35,396 nt of DNA from assembly GCA_910588495.1 (NCBI GenBank), contig CAJUPU010000034.1:1-35396 (forward strand), given 5' to 3'. Positions 29,786 to 35,396 of the stretch are shown one piece after another. The position numbers were made by a program, and so were the translations under genes. The stretch is from an uncultured Oscillospiraceae bacterium. GTDB lineage: Bacteria; Bacillota; Clostridia; Oscillospirales; Oscillospiraceae. The notes under the pieces were generated by a model. It did no database searches and had not been told where the DNA came from. It was given only the letters and a program-made list of their open reading frames with translations. Position 1 is the stretch's first letter, and every line of letters begins with the position of its first letter.

Positions 29786-30166
29786 TCATTCGCCCCTCAG
29801 CTCCCGCTGGACGTACTTGGGCAGCTTAGACACCACCAGCTCATAGGACATGTCGCACAGGTCCCGCAGTACCAGCTCGGGCAGCTCCCCGTCCAGCAGG
29901 GCCGCGATCCACAGCTTCTTGTCGCAGTAGAAGCCGGGGAGTATGTCCGGGTACTGCTCCCGGAAGGCCTCGGCCAGCCGGGGGTCGCACTTCAGGTTCA
30001 CCAGGTCGCGGCCGTTGTAGCGCTCGTCCTTCATCCCCCGGGGGGAGCACACCGCGGCGAACAGCTTGCCCCGCACCATGTAGCGGTGCCAGCCCCACTC
30101 GATCTTGAAATCCTTCTCGGCGCCGGGCTTGTCCAGCAGATATTGGTCCAGCCATTCGTATTTCAT
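29786..30166 (-). CDS. MmcQ/YjbR family protein
   Basis: This 126-residue protein of the MmcQ/YjbR fold shows WLDQYLLDKPGAEKDFKIEW, RYMVRGKLFAAVCSPRGMKD, LVNLKCDPRLAEAFREQYP, GFYCDKKLWIAALLDGELPE and LCDMSYELVVSKLP. Family members have a CyaY-like alpha/beta shape, and some are described as DNA-binding; the function is unclear. A purine-rich AGGAGG site precedes the ATG at 30166. It lies 15 bases after the small XRE gene stop and 13 bases before the TIGR04076 gene, suggesting one operon. Confidence 0.9.
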   Translation of the reverse strand: MKYEWLDQYLLDKPGAEKDFKIEWGWHRYMVRGKLFAAVCSPRGMKDERYNGRDLVNLKCDPRLAEAFREQYPDILPGFYCDKKLWIAALLDGELPELVLRDLCDMSYELVVSKLPKYVQRELRGE

Positions 30167-30181
30167 GAGGCTTCCTCCTTT

Positions 30182-30403
30182 TCAGCGGTGGTCTGTCCGG
30201 CCTAAGAGGTAATCGGCGGACACATCGAAGTGATCGCACAGAAACATCAACGTTGTGGCGCTCACGTTTGTTTTTCCGTATTCCAATCGTTGATAATTCC
30301 GTTCTGCGCATTGTAGTAGTTCGGCCATCTCTTTTTGCTTCAATTTTCGCTCTTTTCTAAGGGAGCGCAGACGTTCGCCAAATAGATCTAAATTATATTC
30401 CAT
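30182..30403 (-). CDS. Small XRE-family transcriptional regulator
   Basis: This 73-residue protein is a single helix-turn-helix domain (DLFGERLRSLRKERKLKQKE, ELLQCAERNYQRLEYGKTNV, then LCDHFDVSADYLLGRTDHR), typical of phage or toxin-antitoxin type Cro/XRE repressors. The ATG at 30403 has GGTGAG six bases upstream; a GTG at 30427 would give an 81-residue form. The gene is clearly more AT-rich than its neighbours, as is the divergent region, so it may be acquired. It probably binds the inverted repeat at 30451-30477 and related CGATATCG sequences in the divergent promoter region. Confidence 0.88.
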   Translation of the reverse strand: MEYNLDLFGERLRSLRKERKLKQKEMAELLQCAERNYQRLEYGKTNVSATTLMFLCDHFDVSADYLLGRTDHR

Positions 30404-30420
30404 TATTTTCTCACCACCAC

Positions 30421-30449
30421 TTGACACGATGATCGATATCGCATATAAT
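30421..30449 (+). promoter_or_regulatory. Consensus promoter of the small divergent gene
   Basis: Perfect TTGACA (30421-30426), a 17-base spacer and perfect TATAAT (30444-30449). The spacer carries the palindrome CGATATCG (30434-30441), a likely repressor half-site pair. Such a strong promoter needs repression. Confidence 0.95.
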
Positions 30450-30450
30450 C

Positions 30451-30477
30451 AAAATACGATAAAAAATATCGTATTTT
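30451..30477. promoter_or_regulatory. 11-bp perfect inverted repeat, probable XRE operator
   Basis: AAAATACGATA-AAAAA-TATCGTATTTT lies directly after the -10, covering the transcription start and the approach to the ribosome site. Its ATACGATA/TATCGTAT halves resemble the GATATCG motif in the spacer, giving several sites for the divergent XRE protein. In RNA it would also fold as a hairpin just before GGAGG. Confidence 0.8.
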
Positions 30478-30489
30478 GGAGGTCTGGCC

Positions 30490-30744
30490 ATGAACCCGTT
30501 GTATGAATGGCTCTATGAAAACTACGCAAAACCCCAACTGGCAGATCGCCAGCTCTCTTCCGTCTATCAGTTACAGCGGCAGGAATGGCAGACAACGGCG
30601 GAACAACTGCCCCGGCGGGAACGCCTATTGTCCGAGGATTTGATGGCTACGCTGAAAAATGATTGGGGGATCATATCGTTTGCCTGTGGGGTCCGGTTTG
30701 GACTCCGCCTTGCCGCGGATCTATTTGGGCAGGAGGAACTGTAG
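30490..30744 (+). CDS. Small unidentified protein controlled by the XRE pair
   Basis: This 84-residue protein has no recognised family. It begins MNPLYEWLYENYAKPQLADR, is helical and Gln/Arg-rich in the middle (YQLQRQEWQTTAEQLPRRER) and ends with a moderately hydrophobic helix (IISFACGVRFGLRLAADLFG). TTTGGAGG lies 7 bases before the ATG, after a perfect consensus promoter and an inverted repeat. The arrangement, a tightly repressible small gene opposite an XRE regulator, fits a toxin, phage or stress-response remnant, or a small regulator. Its stop is one base from the convergent uvrB stop, so no terminator separates them. Confidence 0.75.
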   Translation: MNPLYEWLYENYAKPQLADRQLSSVYQLQRQEWQTTAEQLPRRERLLSEDLMATLKNDWGIISFACGVRFGLRLAADLFGQEEL

Positions 30745-30745
30745 G

Positions 30746-32716
30746 CTATTTCCCGCTGCCCCTCAGCTTGACGATCTGGTCCCGCAGCGCCGCGGCCACC
30801 TCGAACTCCAGCATCTTCGCCGCCTCCTTCATCTGCTTCTCCAGAGCGGCGATGGCCTCCATCCGCTGGAGCTTGGTCATCTGGGCCAGCTCCTTGTCGT
30901 TGTAGTCCGGCTTGTCCTCCGCCGAGAGGGCCATCAGCTCCCGCACCGCCTTTTTCACCGTCTTGGGCACGATGCCGTGGGCCTTGTTGAAGGCGTCCTG
31001 CTTTTCCCGGCGGCGCTCCGTCTCGTCCATGGCCCGGCGCATGGAGGGGGTGATGGAGTCGGCGTACAAGATCACCACGCCGTCGGCGTTCCGGGCCGCC
31101 CGGCCGATGGTCTGGATCAGCGAGGTCTCCGAGCGCAAAAAGCCCTCCTTGTCCGCGTCCAGGATGGCCACCAGGGACACCTCCGGCAGGTCCAGCCCCT
31201 CCCGCAGGAGGTTGATGCCCACCAGCACGTCGAATTCCCCCAGGCGCAGGTCCCGGACGATCTCCATGCGCTCGATGGTGTCGATGTCGTGGTGCATGTA
31301 CCGCACCCTGATGCCCGCCGTCTTGAGGTAGTCCGTCAGGCTCTCCGCCATCTTTTTGGTGAGGGTGGTCACCAGCACCCGCTCGTCCCGCTGGGTGCGC
31401 TGGCCGATCTCGCCGATGAGGTCGTCGATCTGGCCCTCCACCGGGCGCACCTCCACCCGGGGGTCCAAAAGGCCGGTGGGCCGGATCACCTGCTCCACGA
31501 TCTGCCCCGAGCGGGTGCGCTCGTACTCCCCGGGGGTGGCGGACACATACACCACCTGGTTGAGCCGCTTTTCGAACTCGTCGAACTTCAGCGGCCGGTT
31601 GTCGAAGGCGCAGGGCAGGCGGAAGCCGTAGTCCACCAGGGTGGTCTTGCGGGCCCGGTCGCCGTTGAACATGGCCCGGACCTGGGGCAGGGTGGCGTGG
31701 CTCTCGTCGATGAACAGCACGAAGTCGCGGGGGAAGTAGTCCAGCAGGGTGTGGGGGGGCGAGCCCACCGGGCGGCCCTCGATCACCCGGGAGTAGTTCT
31801 CGATGCCGGAGCAGTAGCCCAGCTCCTGCATCATCTCGATGTCGTACATGGTGCGCTGCTTGATCCGCTGGGCCTCGATCAGCTTGTTCTCCGACTGGAA
31901 GAAGGCCACCCGCTCCTCCATCTCCTGATAGATGTCCTGGATGGCGGCGTCCATCTTCTCCTTGGGGGTGACGTAGTGGGTGGCCGGCCAGATGGGGATG
32001 TTCTGGAGACGGCGGATGGGCGTGCCCGTCACCACGTTGATCTCGCTGAGGCGGTCGATCTCGTCCCCAAAGAACTCCACCCGGATGGCGGTATCCTTCC
32101 AGTAGGCGGGCCAGATCTCCACCGTGTCCCCCCGCACCCGAAACATGTTGCGCTCGAAGGCGATGTCGTTGCGCTCGTAGCGGATGGCCACCAGCCTTTT
32201 CAGCAGCTCCTCGATCTTGATCACCGCCCCCACCCGCAGGGCCACCATCATCTTGGCGAAGTCCTCCGGCTCGCCCAGGCCGTAGATGCAGGACACCGAG
32301 GACACCACGATCACGTCCCGCCGCTCCAAAAGCGACGCGGTGGCGCTGAGCCGCAGCCGGTCGATCTCCTCGTTGACGGTGGAGTCCTTCTCGATGAAGG
32401 TATCGGTGTGGGGGATGTACGCCTCCGGCTGGTAATAGTCGTAGTAGGACACAAAATATTCCACCGCGTTATTGGGGAAGAACTCCCGGAACTCGGCGCA
32501 CAGCTGGGCGGCCAGGGTCTTGTTGTGGGCCAGCACCAGGGCGGGGCGCTGGACGGCCTCGATCACCTTGGCCATGGTGTAGGTCTTGCCCGAGCCGGTG
32601 ACGCCCAGCAGGGTCTGCTCGTCCAGGCCGTTCTCGATGCCCGCCGCCAGGGCGGCGATGGCCTCCGGCTGGTCGCCGCTGGGGGTGTATTCGGAGATCA
32701 CTTCAAAATTCGGCAT
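30746..32716 (-). CDS. uvrB: Excinuclease ABC subunit B
   Basis: This 656-residue helicase-like central protein of nucleotide excision repair receives damage from UvrA and recruits UvrC. Walker A is GVTGSGKT at 38-45, the beta-hairpin region is VSYYDYYQPEAYIPHTDTFI, the DEAD-type box is FIDESHATLP, later helicase motifs include LREGLDLPEVSLVAILDADK and QTIGRAARN, and a C-terminal UvrC-contacting UVR domain (TKLQRMEAIAALEKQMKEAA) ends the chain. The length is normal. GGGAGG lies before the ATG. Its promoter carries a LexA-like box, so SOS induction is likely. It is not joined to uvrA here; four genes lie between them. Confidence 0.98.
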   Translation of the reverse strand: MPNFEVISEYTPSGDQPEAIAALAAGIENGLDEQTLLGVTGSGKTYTMAKVIEAVQRPALVLAHNKTLAAQLCAEFREFFPNNAVEYFVSYYDYYQPEAYIPHTDTFIEKDSTVNEEIDRLRLSATASLLERRDVIVVSSVSCIYGLGEPEDFAKMMVALRVGAVIKIEELLKRLVAIRYERNDIAFERNMFRVRGDTVEIWPAYWKDTAIRVEFFGDEIDRLSEINVVTGTPIRRLQNIPIWPATHYVTPKEKMDAAIQDIYQEMEERVAFFQSENKLIEAQRIKQRTMYDIEMMQELGYCSGIENYSRVIEGRPVGSPPHTLLDYFPRDFVLFIDESHATLPQVRAMFNGDRARKTTLVDYGFRLPCAFDNRPLKFDEFEKRLNQVVYVSATPGEYERTRSGQIVEQVIRPTGLLDPRVEVRPVEGQIDDLIGEIGQRTQRDERVLVTTLTKKMAESLTDYLKTAGIRVRYMHHDIDTIERMEIVRDLRLGEFDVLVGINLLREGLDLPEVSLVAILDADKEGFLRSETSLIQTIGRAARNADGVVILYADSITPSMRRAMDETERRREKQDAFNKAHGIVPKTVKKAVRELMALSAEDKPDYNDKELAQMTKLQRMEAIAALEKQMKEAAKMLEFEVAAALRDQIVKLRGSGK

Positions 32717-32745
32717 GGGGGACCCTCCCTCAACGATGTGTTCCT

Positions 32746-32774
32746 ATCATAGAACATAAGTTTTAACATGTCAA
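32746..32774 (-). promoter_or_regulatory. Promoter of uvrB
   Basis: On the minus strand TTGACA (32774-32769), a 17-base spacer and TATGAT (32751-32746), about 30 bases before the start codon. Confidence 0.92.
32752..32763. promoter_or_regulatory. LexA/DinR-like SOS box
   Basis: GAACATAAGTTT differs from the Gram-positive GAAC-N4-GTTC core by one base and lies wholly inside the uvrB promoter spacer, where LexA would block polymerase. uvrB is a classic SOS gene. Confidence 0.65.
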
Positions 32775-32964
32775 CCTTTTTGATGCACAAATATCCATCA
32801 GATGCAAGATCGATATGGAGCATACTATTATAACACGGGCCGCCGGGGGCGGCAAGGCGTGGTTCCTTATAAAAATGTGAAGAAAGGGGGGCGTGCCCGC
32901 CGTCCCCCGGTGTACTCCCACAAAAGCGGGTGGGAGCGGGGCGGGATTTTCGTTGTTTTGTTCC
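32775..32964. other. Intergenic stretch upstream of the antiporter gene, no gene seen
   Basis: Between the uvrB promoter and the antiporter promoter I see no supported gene. An open frame at 32802-33065 lacks a ribosome site, has odd composition and overlaps the antiporter promoter. An AT-rich CATACTATTATAAC (32820-32833) could be a second upstream -10, but has no clear -35. Confidence 0.4.
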
Positions 32965-32993
32965 TTGCGCTTTCGGGTGGGGGGTGCTATAGT
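32965..32993 (+). promoter_or_regulatory. Promoter of the antiporter gene
   Basis: TTGCGC (32965-32970), a 17-base spacer and TATAGT (32988-32993) preceded by TGC, an extended -10. About 90 bases before the start codon. Confidence 0.75.
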
Positions 32994-33081
32994 GTGTACC
33001 GTTGCGCCGTAAAAAAGCCCCGCGGGCCCGCCGCCGCTGGAGAGACCGGCCGCTTATTATCCTGATATCGAGGTGTCACGT

Positions 33082-34371
33082 ATGGAGATCCTGCTGCAAT
33101 TGTCCTTCTCGCTGGTGGGCGGGCTGCTCATGTCCCGCCTGGCCAAGCTGTTGAACCTGCCCGCCGTCACCGCCTACCTGGTGACCGGGCTGCTGCTGGG
33201 GCCCTACTGCCTGGGGGCGCTCCACCTCACCTCCCTGGGCTTCACCAGCTCGGAGGCGGTGGCCCACCTGGACATCATCTCCCAGGTGGCCCTGGGCTTC
33301 ATCGCCTTCACCATCGGCAACGAGTTCCGGCTGGAGCAGCTCAAGAGCATGGGCCGGCAGGCGATCGTGGTGGGCATCTTCCAGGCGGTGGCCACCACCG
33401 CCCTGGTGGACGCCGCCCTCATCGGCCTGCACCTCATGGACCCGGAGCTGATCTCCATCTCCTCCGCCATCACCCTGGGCGCCATCGCCGCCGCCACCGC
33501 CCCCGCCGCCACCCTGATGGTGGTGCGGCAGTACAAGGCGGACGGCCCGCTGACCCGGCTGCTGCTGCTGGTGGTGGCCATCGACGACGCGGTGGGGCTG
33601 GTGCTGTTCTCCGCCTCCTTCGGGGTGGCCTCGGCGCTGGAGAGCGGCGCGGTCAGCCTGATCACCGTGCTGGTGGAGCCGGTGGTGGAGATCGTGCTGT
33701 CCCTGGTCCTGGGGGCGGCGGCGGGCTGGGTCTTGTACTGGGTGGAGCAGTTCTTCCACTCCAGGAGCAAGCGCCTTTCCATCTCCATCGGCTTCGTGCT
33801 GCTCACCGTGGGGCTGTCCATGCTGGAGTTCCGCGCGTGGGGGATCCACTTCGGCTTCTCCCTGCTGCTGGTGTGCATGATGACGGGGACGGTGTTCTGC
33901 AACATCTGCGACTTCTCCGAGGAGCTCATGGGCCGCGTAGACGGCTGGACCGCCCCGCTGTTCGTGCTGTTCTTTGTGCTGTCCGGCGCGGAGCTGGACC
34001 TGAAGATCCTGTCCGACCCCATGGTGCTGCTGATCGGCGCGGCGTATATCATCTCCCGCTCCCTGGGCAAGTATTTTGGGGCCTACGCCAGCTGCGGCCT
34101 GACGGGGTGCAGCGACAGCATCAAAAAGCATCTGGGCATCACCCTGCTGCCCCAGGCGGGGGTGGCGCTGGGCATGGCCCTCACCGCCCAGCGGCTGGCC
34201 GACGGCGCGATGGTGCGCAGCGTGGTGCTGTTCTCCGTGCTGGTGTACGAGCTGGTGGGCCCAATGCTGACCCGCCGCTCCCTGGCGGCCGCCGGTGAGA
34301 TCCACGAGGCGGGCCGCACCAGCGCCCGGAAGAAGAACCCGCCCAAGGCGGCGGTCCGGCTGGACAAATAA
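33082..34371 (+). CDS. Cation:proton antiporter, CPA2-like (Kef/NapA type)
   Basis: This 429-residue membrane protein of the Na+/H+ exchanger superfamily probably has about 12 helices. Family marks are the first helix pair (LLMSRLAKLLNLPAVTAYLV, TGLLLGPYCLG), LGFIAFTIGNEFRLEQL, the discontinuous-helix region ATAPAATLMVV and the ion-site pair Asp168-Asp169 in VAIDDAVGLVLF, then LFVLFFVLSGAELDL and LLPQAGVALGMALTAQRLAD. The double Asp suggests electrogenic exchange as in NapA. It ends with a short basic tail and has no TrkA-N domain. The ATG at 33082 is preferred, with GAGGTG six bases upstream; the GTG at 33073 would overlap that site. A small helical protein gene follows at 53 bases. Confidence 0.92.
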   Translation: MEILLQLSFSLVGGLLMSRLAKLLNLPAVTAYLVTGLLLGPYCLGALHLTSLGFTSSEAVAHLDIISQVALGFIAFTIGNEFRLEQLKSMGRQAIVVGIFQAVATTALVDAALIGLHLMDPELISISSAITLGAIAAATAPAATLMVVRQYKADGPLTRLLLLVVAIDDAVGLVLFSASFGVASALESGAVSLITVLVEPVVEIVLSLVLGAAAGWVLYWVEQFFHSRSKRLSISIGFVLLTVGLSMLEFRAWGIHFGFSLLLVCMMTGTVFCNICDFSEELMGRVDGWTAPLFVLFFVLSGAELDLKILSDPMVLLIGAAYIISRSLGKYFGAYASCGLTGCSDSIKKHLGITLLPQAGVALGMALTAQRLADGAMVRSVVLFSVLVYELVGPMLTRRSLAAAGEIHEAGRTSARKKNPPKAAVRLDK

Positions 34372-34424
34372 TTGGAGCGGTTTTCCCCCGGCCCGGCGGG
34401 CATACTAGGGTCGAGGTGATGACC

Positions 34425-34853
34425 ATGTCCAGCGAGAACCAACTGCTCGGCCATATCTATCAGACCGCCGAGATGGGCCGGGAGGGGATCCGGTCGGTGC
34501 TGAAGTACGCCCGGGAGCCCAAGCTGGTGGATGCCCTGAACAGCCAGTATGACGAGTACGGGCGGCTGCAGAACGCCGCCGGGTCCCTGCTCCAGGCCCG
34601 GGGGGAGGCCCCGCGGGGCCTGAGCCCCGTGGCCAAGGCGTCCTCCGAGGTGATGAGCACCGTGAAGGCCATGGCGGACCACTCTCCCGCCAACATCGCG
34701 GAGATGATGATCCAGGGCTCCACCATGGGGGTGACCAAGAGCCTGCGCACCATCCGGACGTGCGATGTGAAGGACGAGGGCGTGCGCCGCCTGGCGGACA
34801 AGCTGCTCAAGACCGAGCAGGCCAACATCGAGGAGATGAAGCGGTTCCTCTAG
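34425..34853 (+). CDS. Small helical protein, ferritin-like look, function unknown
   Basis: This 142-residue, almost wholly helical protein (LLGHIYQTAEMGREGIRSVL, LVDALNSQYDEYGRLQNAAG, EVMSTVKAMADHSPANIAEM, MGVTKSLRTIRTCDVKDEGV, LADKLLKTEQANIEEMKRFL) has the rhythm of a four-helix bundle like DUF2383/ferritin-like proteins found widely as hypotheticals in Firmicutes. It has few His and some Glu positions, so metal binding is uncertain. No signal peptide or membrane helix is present. GAGGTG lies six bases before the ATG at 34425; earlier ATG/GTG at 34419 and 34416 overlap that site. It may be read from the antiporter promoter; a strong terminator follows. Confidence 0.75.
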   Translation: MSSENQLLGHIYQTAEMGREGIRSVLKYAREPKLVDALNSQYDEYGRLQNAAGSLLQARGEAPRGLSPVAKASSEVMSTVKAMADHSPANIAEMMIQGSTMGVTKSLRTIRTCDVKDEGVRRLADKLLKTEQANIEEMKRFL

Positions 34854-34902
34854 CCGCCGTTTGGGCCTGTTGGCAATGTTCAAACGAGCCCTGGAGAAAC
34901 GG

Positions 34903-34937
34903 GGAAGGGCCCGCGCCGGGCGCGGGCCCTTCCATTT
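34903..34937 (+). terminator. Terminator between the convergent helical-protein and cdd genes
   Basis: A perfect 14-bp stem (34903-34916 with 34920-34933), CGG loop and ATTTTCC tail. Very strong; the minus side has CCCCGTTTC, so it may also stop cdd transcripts. Confidence 0.92.
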
Positions 34938-34944
34938 TCCCGGT

Positions 34945-35337
34945 TCAGCTGAGGTGGCCGGGGCCGAAGCCGTGGGGGAGCAGCTCCTTCAGCGGCAGCT
35001 TCACATAGTCCCCGTCCCCCCGGGCCACCAGCACGGTGAGCTCCGGGGCGAACTCGTACAGCACCTGACGGCACACCCCGCAGGGCCAGCAGTAGTCCTC
35101 GCTCCTGCCCGCGACGGCGATGGCGGAAAACTCCCGGTGCCCCTCGCTGACCGCCTTGGCCACGGCGGCGCGCTCGGCGCAGATGGTGGGGCCGTAGGCG
35201 GCGTTCTCGATGTTGCAGCCGGTGAACACCGTGCCGTCGGCGCACAGCAGGGCCGCCCCCACGGGGAAGTGGGAGTAGGGCACATAGGAGCGCTCCAGCA
35301 TGGAGAAGGCCAGGTCCACCAGGGCTTGGTCGGTCAT
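34945..35337 (-). CDS. cdd: Cytidine deaminase
   Basis: This 130-residue small homotetrameric zinc enzyme deaminates cytidine and deoxycytidine to uridine forms in pyrimidine salvage. The zinc and catalytic residues are in place: Cys53-Ala-Glu55 (TICAERAAV) and Cys86-x2-Cys89 (PCGVCRQVL). YSHFPVGAAL and FTGCNIENAAYGPTICAERA are the usual substrate-pocket stretches. The ATG at 35337 has GAGGAG 8 bases upstream; an in-frame TTG at 35343 would lie too close to that site. The upstream region to the right edge is AT-rich with a TTATTATAC element that may be its -10. Confidence 0.96.
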   Translation of the reverse strand: MTDQALVDLAFSMLERSYVPYSHFPVGAALLCADGTVFTGCNIENAAYGPTICAERAAVAKAVSEGHREFSAIAVAGRSEDYCWPCGVCRQVLYEFAPELTVLVARGDGDYVKLPLKELLPHGFGPGHLS

Positions 35338-35396
35338 GTTCAAAACTCCTCGTATAATAAGATTTGCAGAAGAATTTTAAGTGTATCTGCATAGTG

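Noticed and set aside
32802..33065. 87-codon open frame upstream of the antiporter gene
   Set aside because: No ribosome site, no recognisable domain, and its end overlaps a good extended -10 promoter for the next gene.

Overview
The window is GC-rich bacterial DNA with tight gene packing, strong AGGAGG-type ribosome sites and consensus TTGACA/TATAAT promoters. The gene content is that of an anaerobic Firmicute: pyruvate:ferredoxin oxidoreductase, hexuronate catabolism, a tRNA-Gly with encoded CCA, and BlaI/M56 and ECF sensory pairs. Codon style and gene families resemble gut Clostridia of the Oscillospiraceae (Flavonifractor-like). That assignment is inference.

Layout. 1-1802 is the C-terminal half of pyruvate:ferredoxin oxidoreductase. 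1901-2647 (-) is an NYN-LOTUS RNA-binding or nuclease protein. 2839-4783 is an ECF sigma factor followed by a membrane-anchored partner with six CxxC zinc-knuckle-like repeats. 4916-6625 is a WYL regulator and an unidentified protein. 6666-8447 is an ABC-F ribosome-protection-type ATPase behind a leader with a three-codon ORF and mutually exclusive hairpins, which reads as a translation-sensing attenuator. 8493-9374 (-) is unidentified. 9581-10837 is a membrane-anchored XRE regulator. 10900-12856 (-) holds an SDR oxidoreductase and a branched-chain aminotransferase. tRNA-Gly(GCC) follows at 12995-13070 (-). 13234-16488 is a BlaI-type repressor with an M56 (BlaR1-like) membrane peptidase carrying a large unusual extracytoplasmic part.

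16544-22699 is a hexuronate/KDG block: a divergent GntR regulator with a palindromic operator over the catabolic promoter, a KDPG aldolase fused to a VOC domain, two PfkB-type kinases and uronate isomerase. The reductase and dehydratase of the pathway are not in the window. 22756-29354 (-) is a co-directional run of uvrA, a small membrane exporter-like protein, a histidine phosphatase, a small membrane protein, an M32 carboxypeptidase and a UPF0340 protein. 29458-30744 holds TIGR04076 and YjbR-type genes and a small AT-richer XRE/small-ORF pair with a divergent operator region. 30746-32716 (-) is uvrB with a LexA-like box between its -35 and -10. 33082-35337 has a CPA-type antiporter, a small helical protein and cytidine deaminase (-).

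The most unusual structures are the ABC-F attenuator, a family of intercistronic repeats at 19.5, 21.0 and 25.9 kb whose hairpin arms change together while the framework is conserved, and three independent envelope-sensor systems within about 14 kb (sigma/zinc-knuckle protein, membrane XRE, BlaI/M56).
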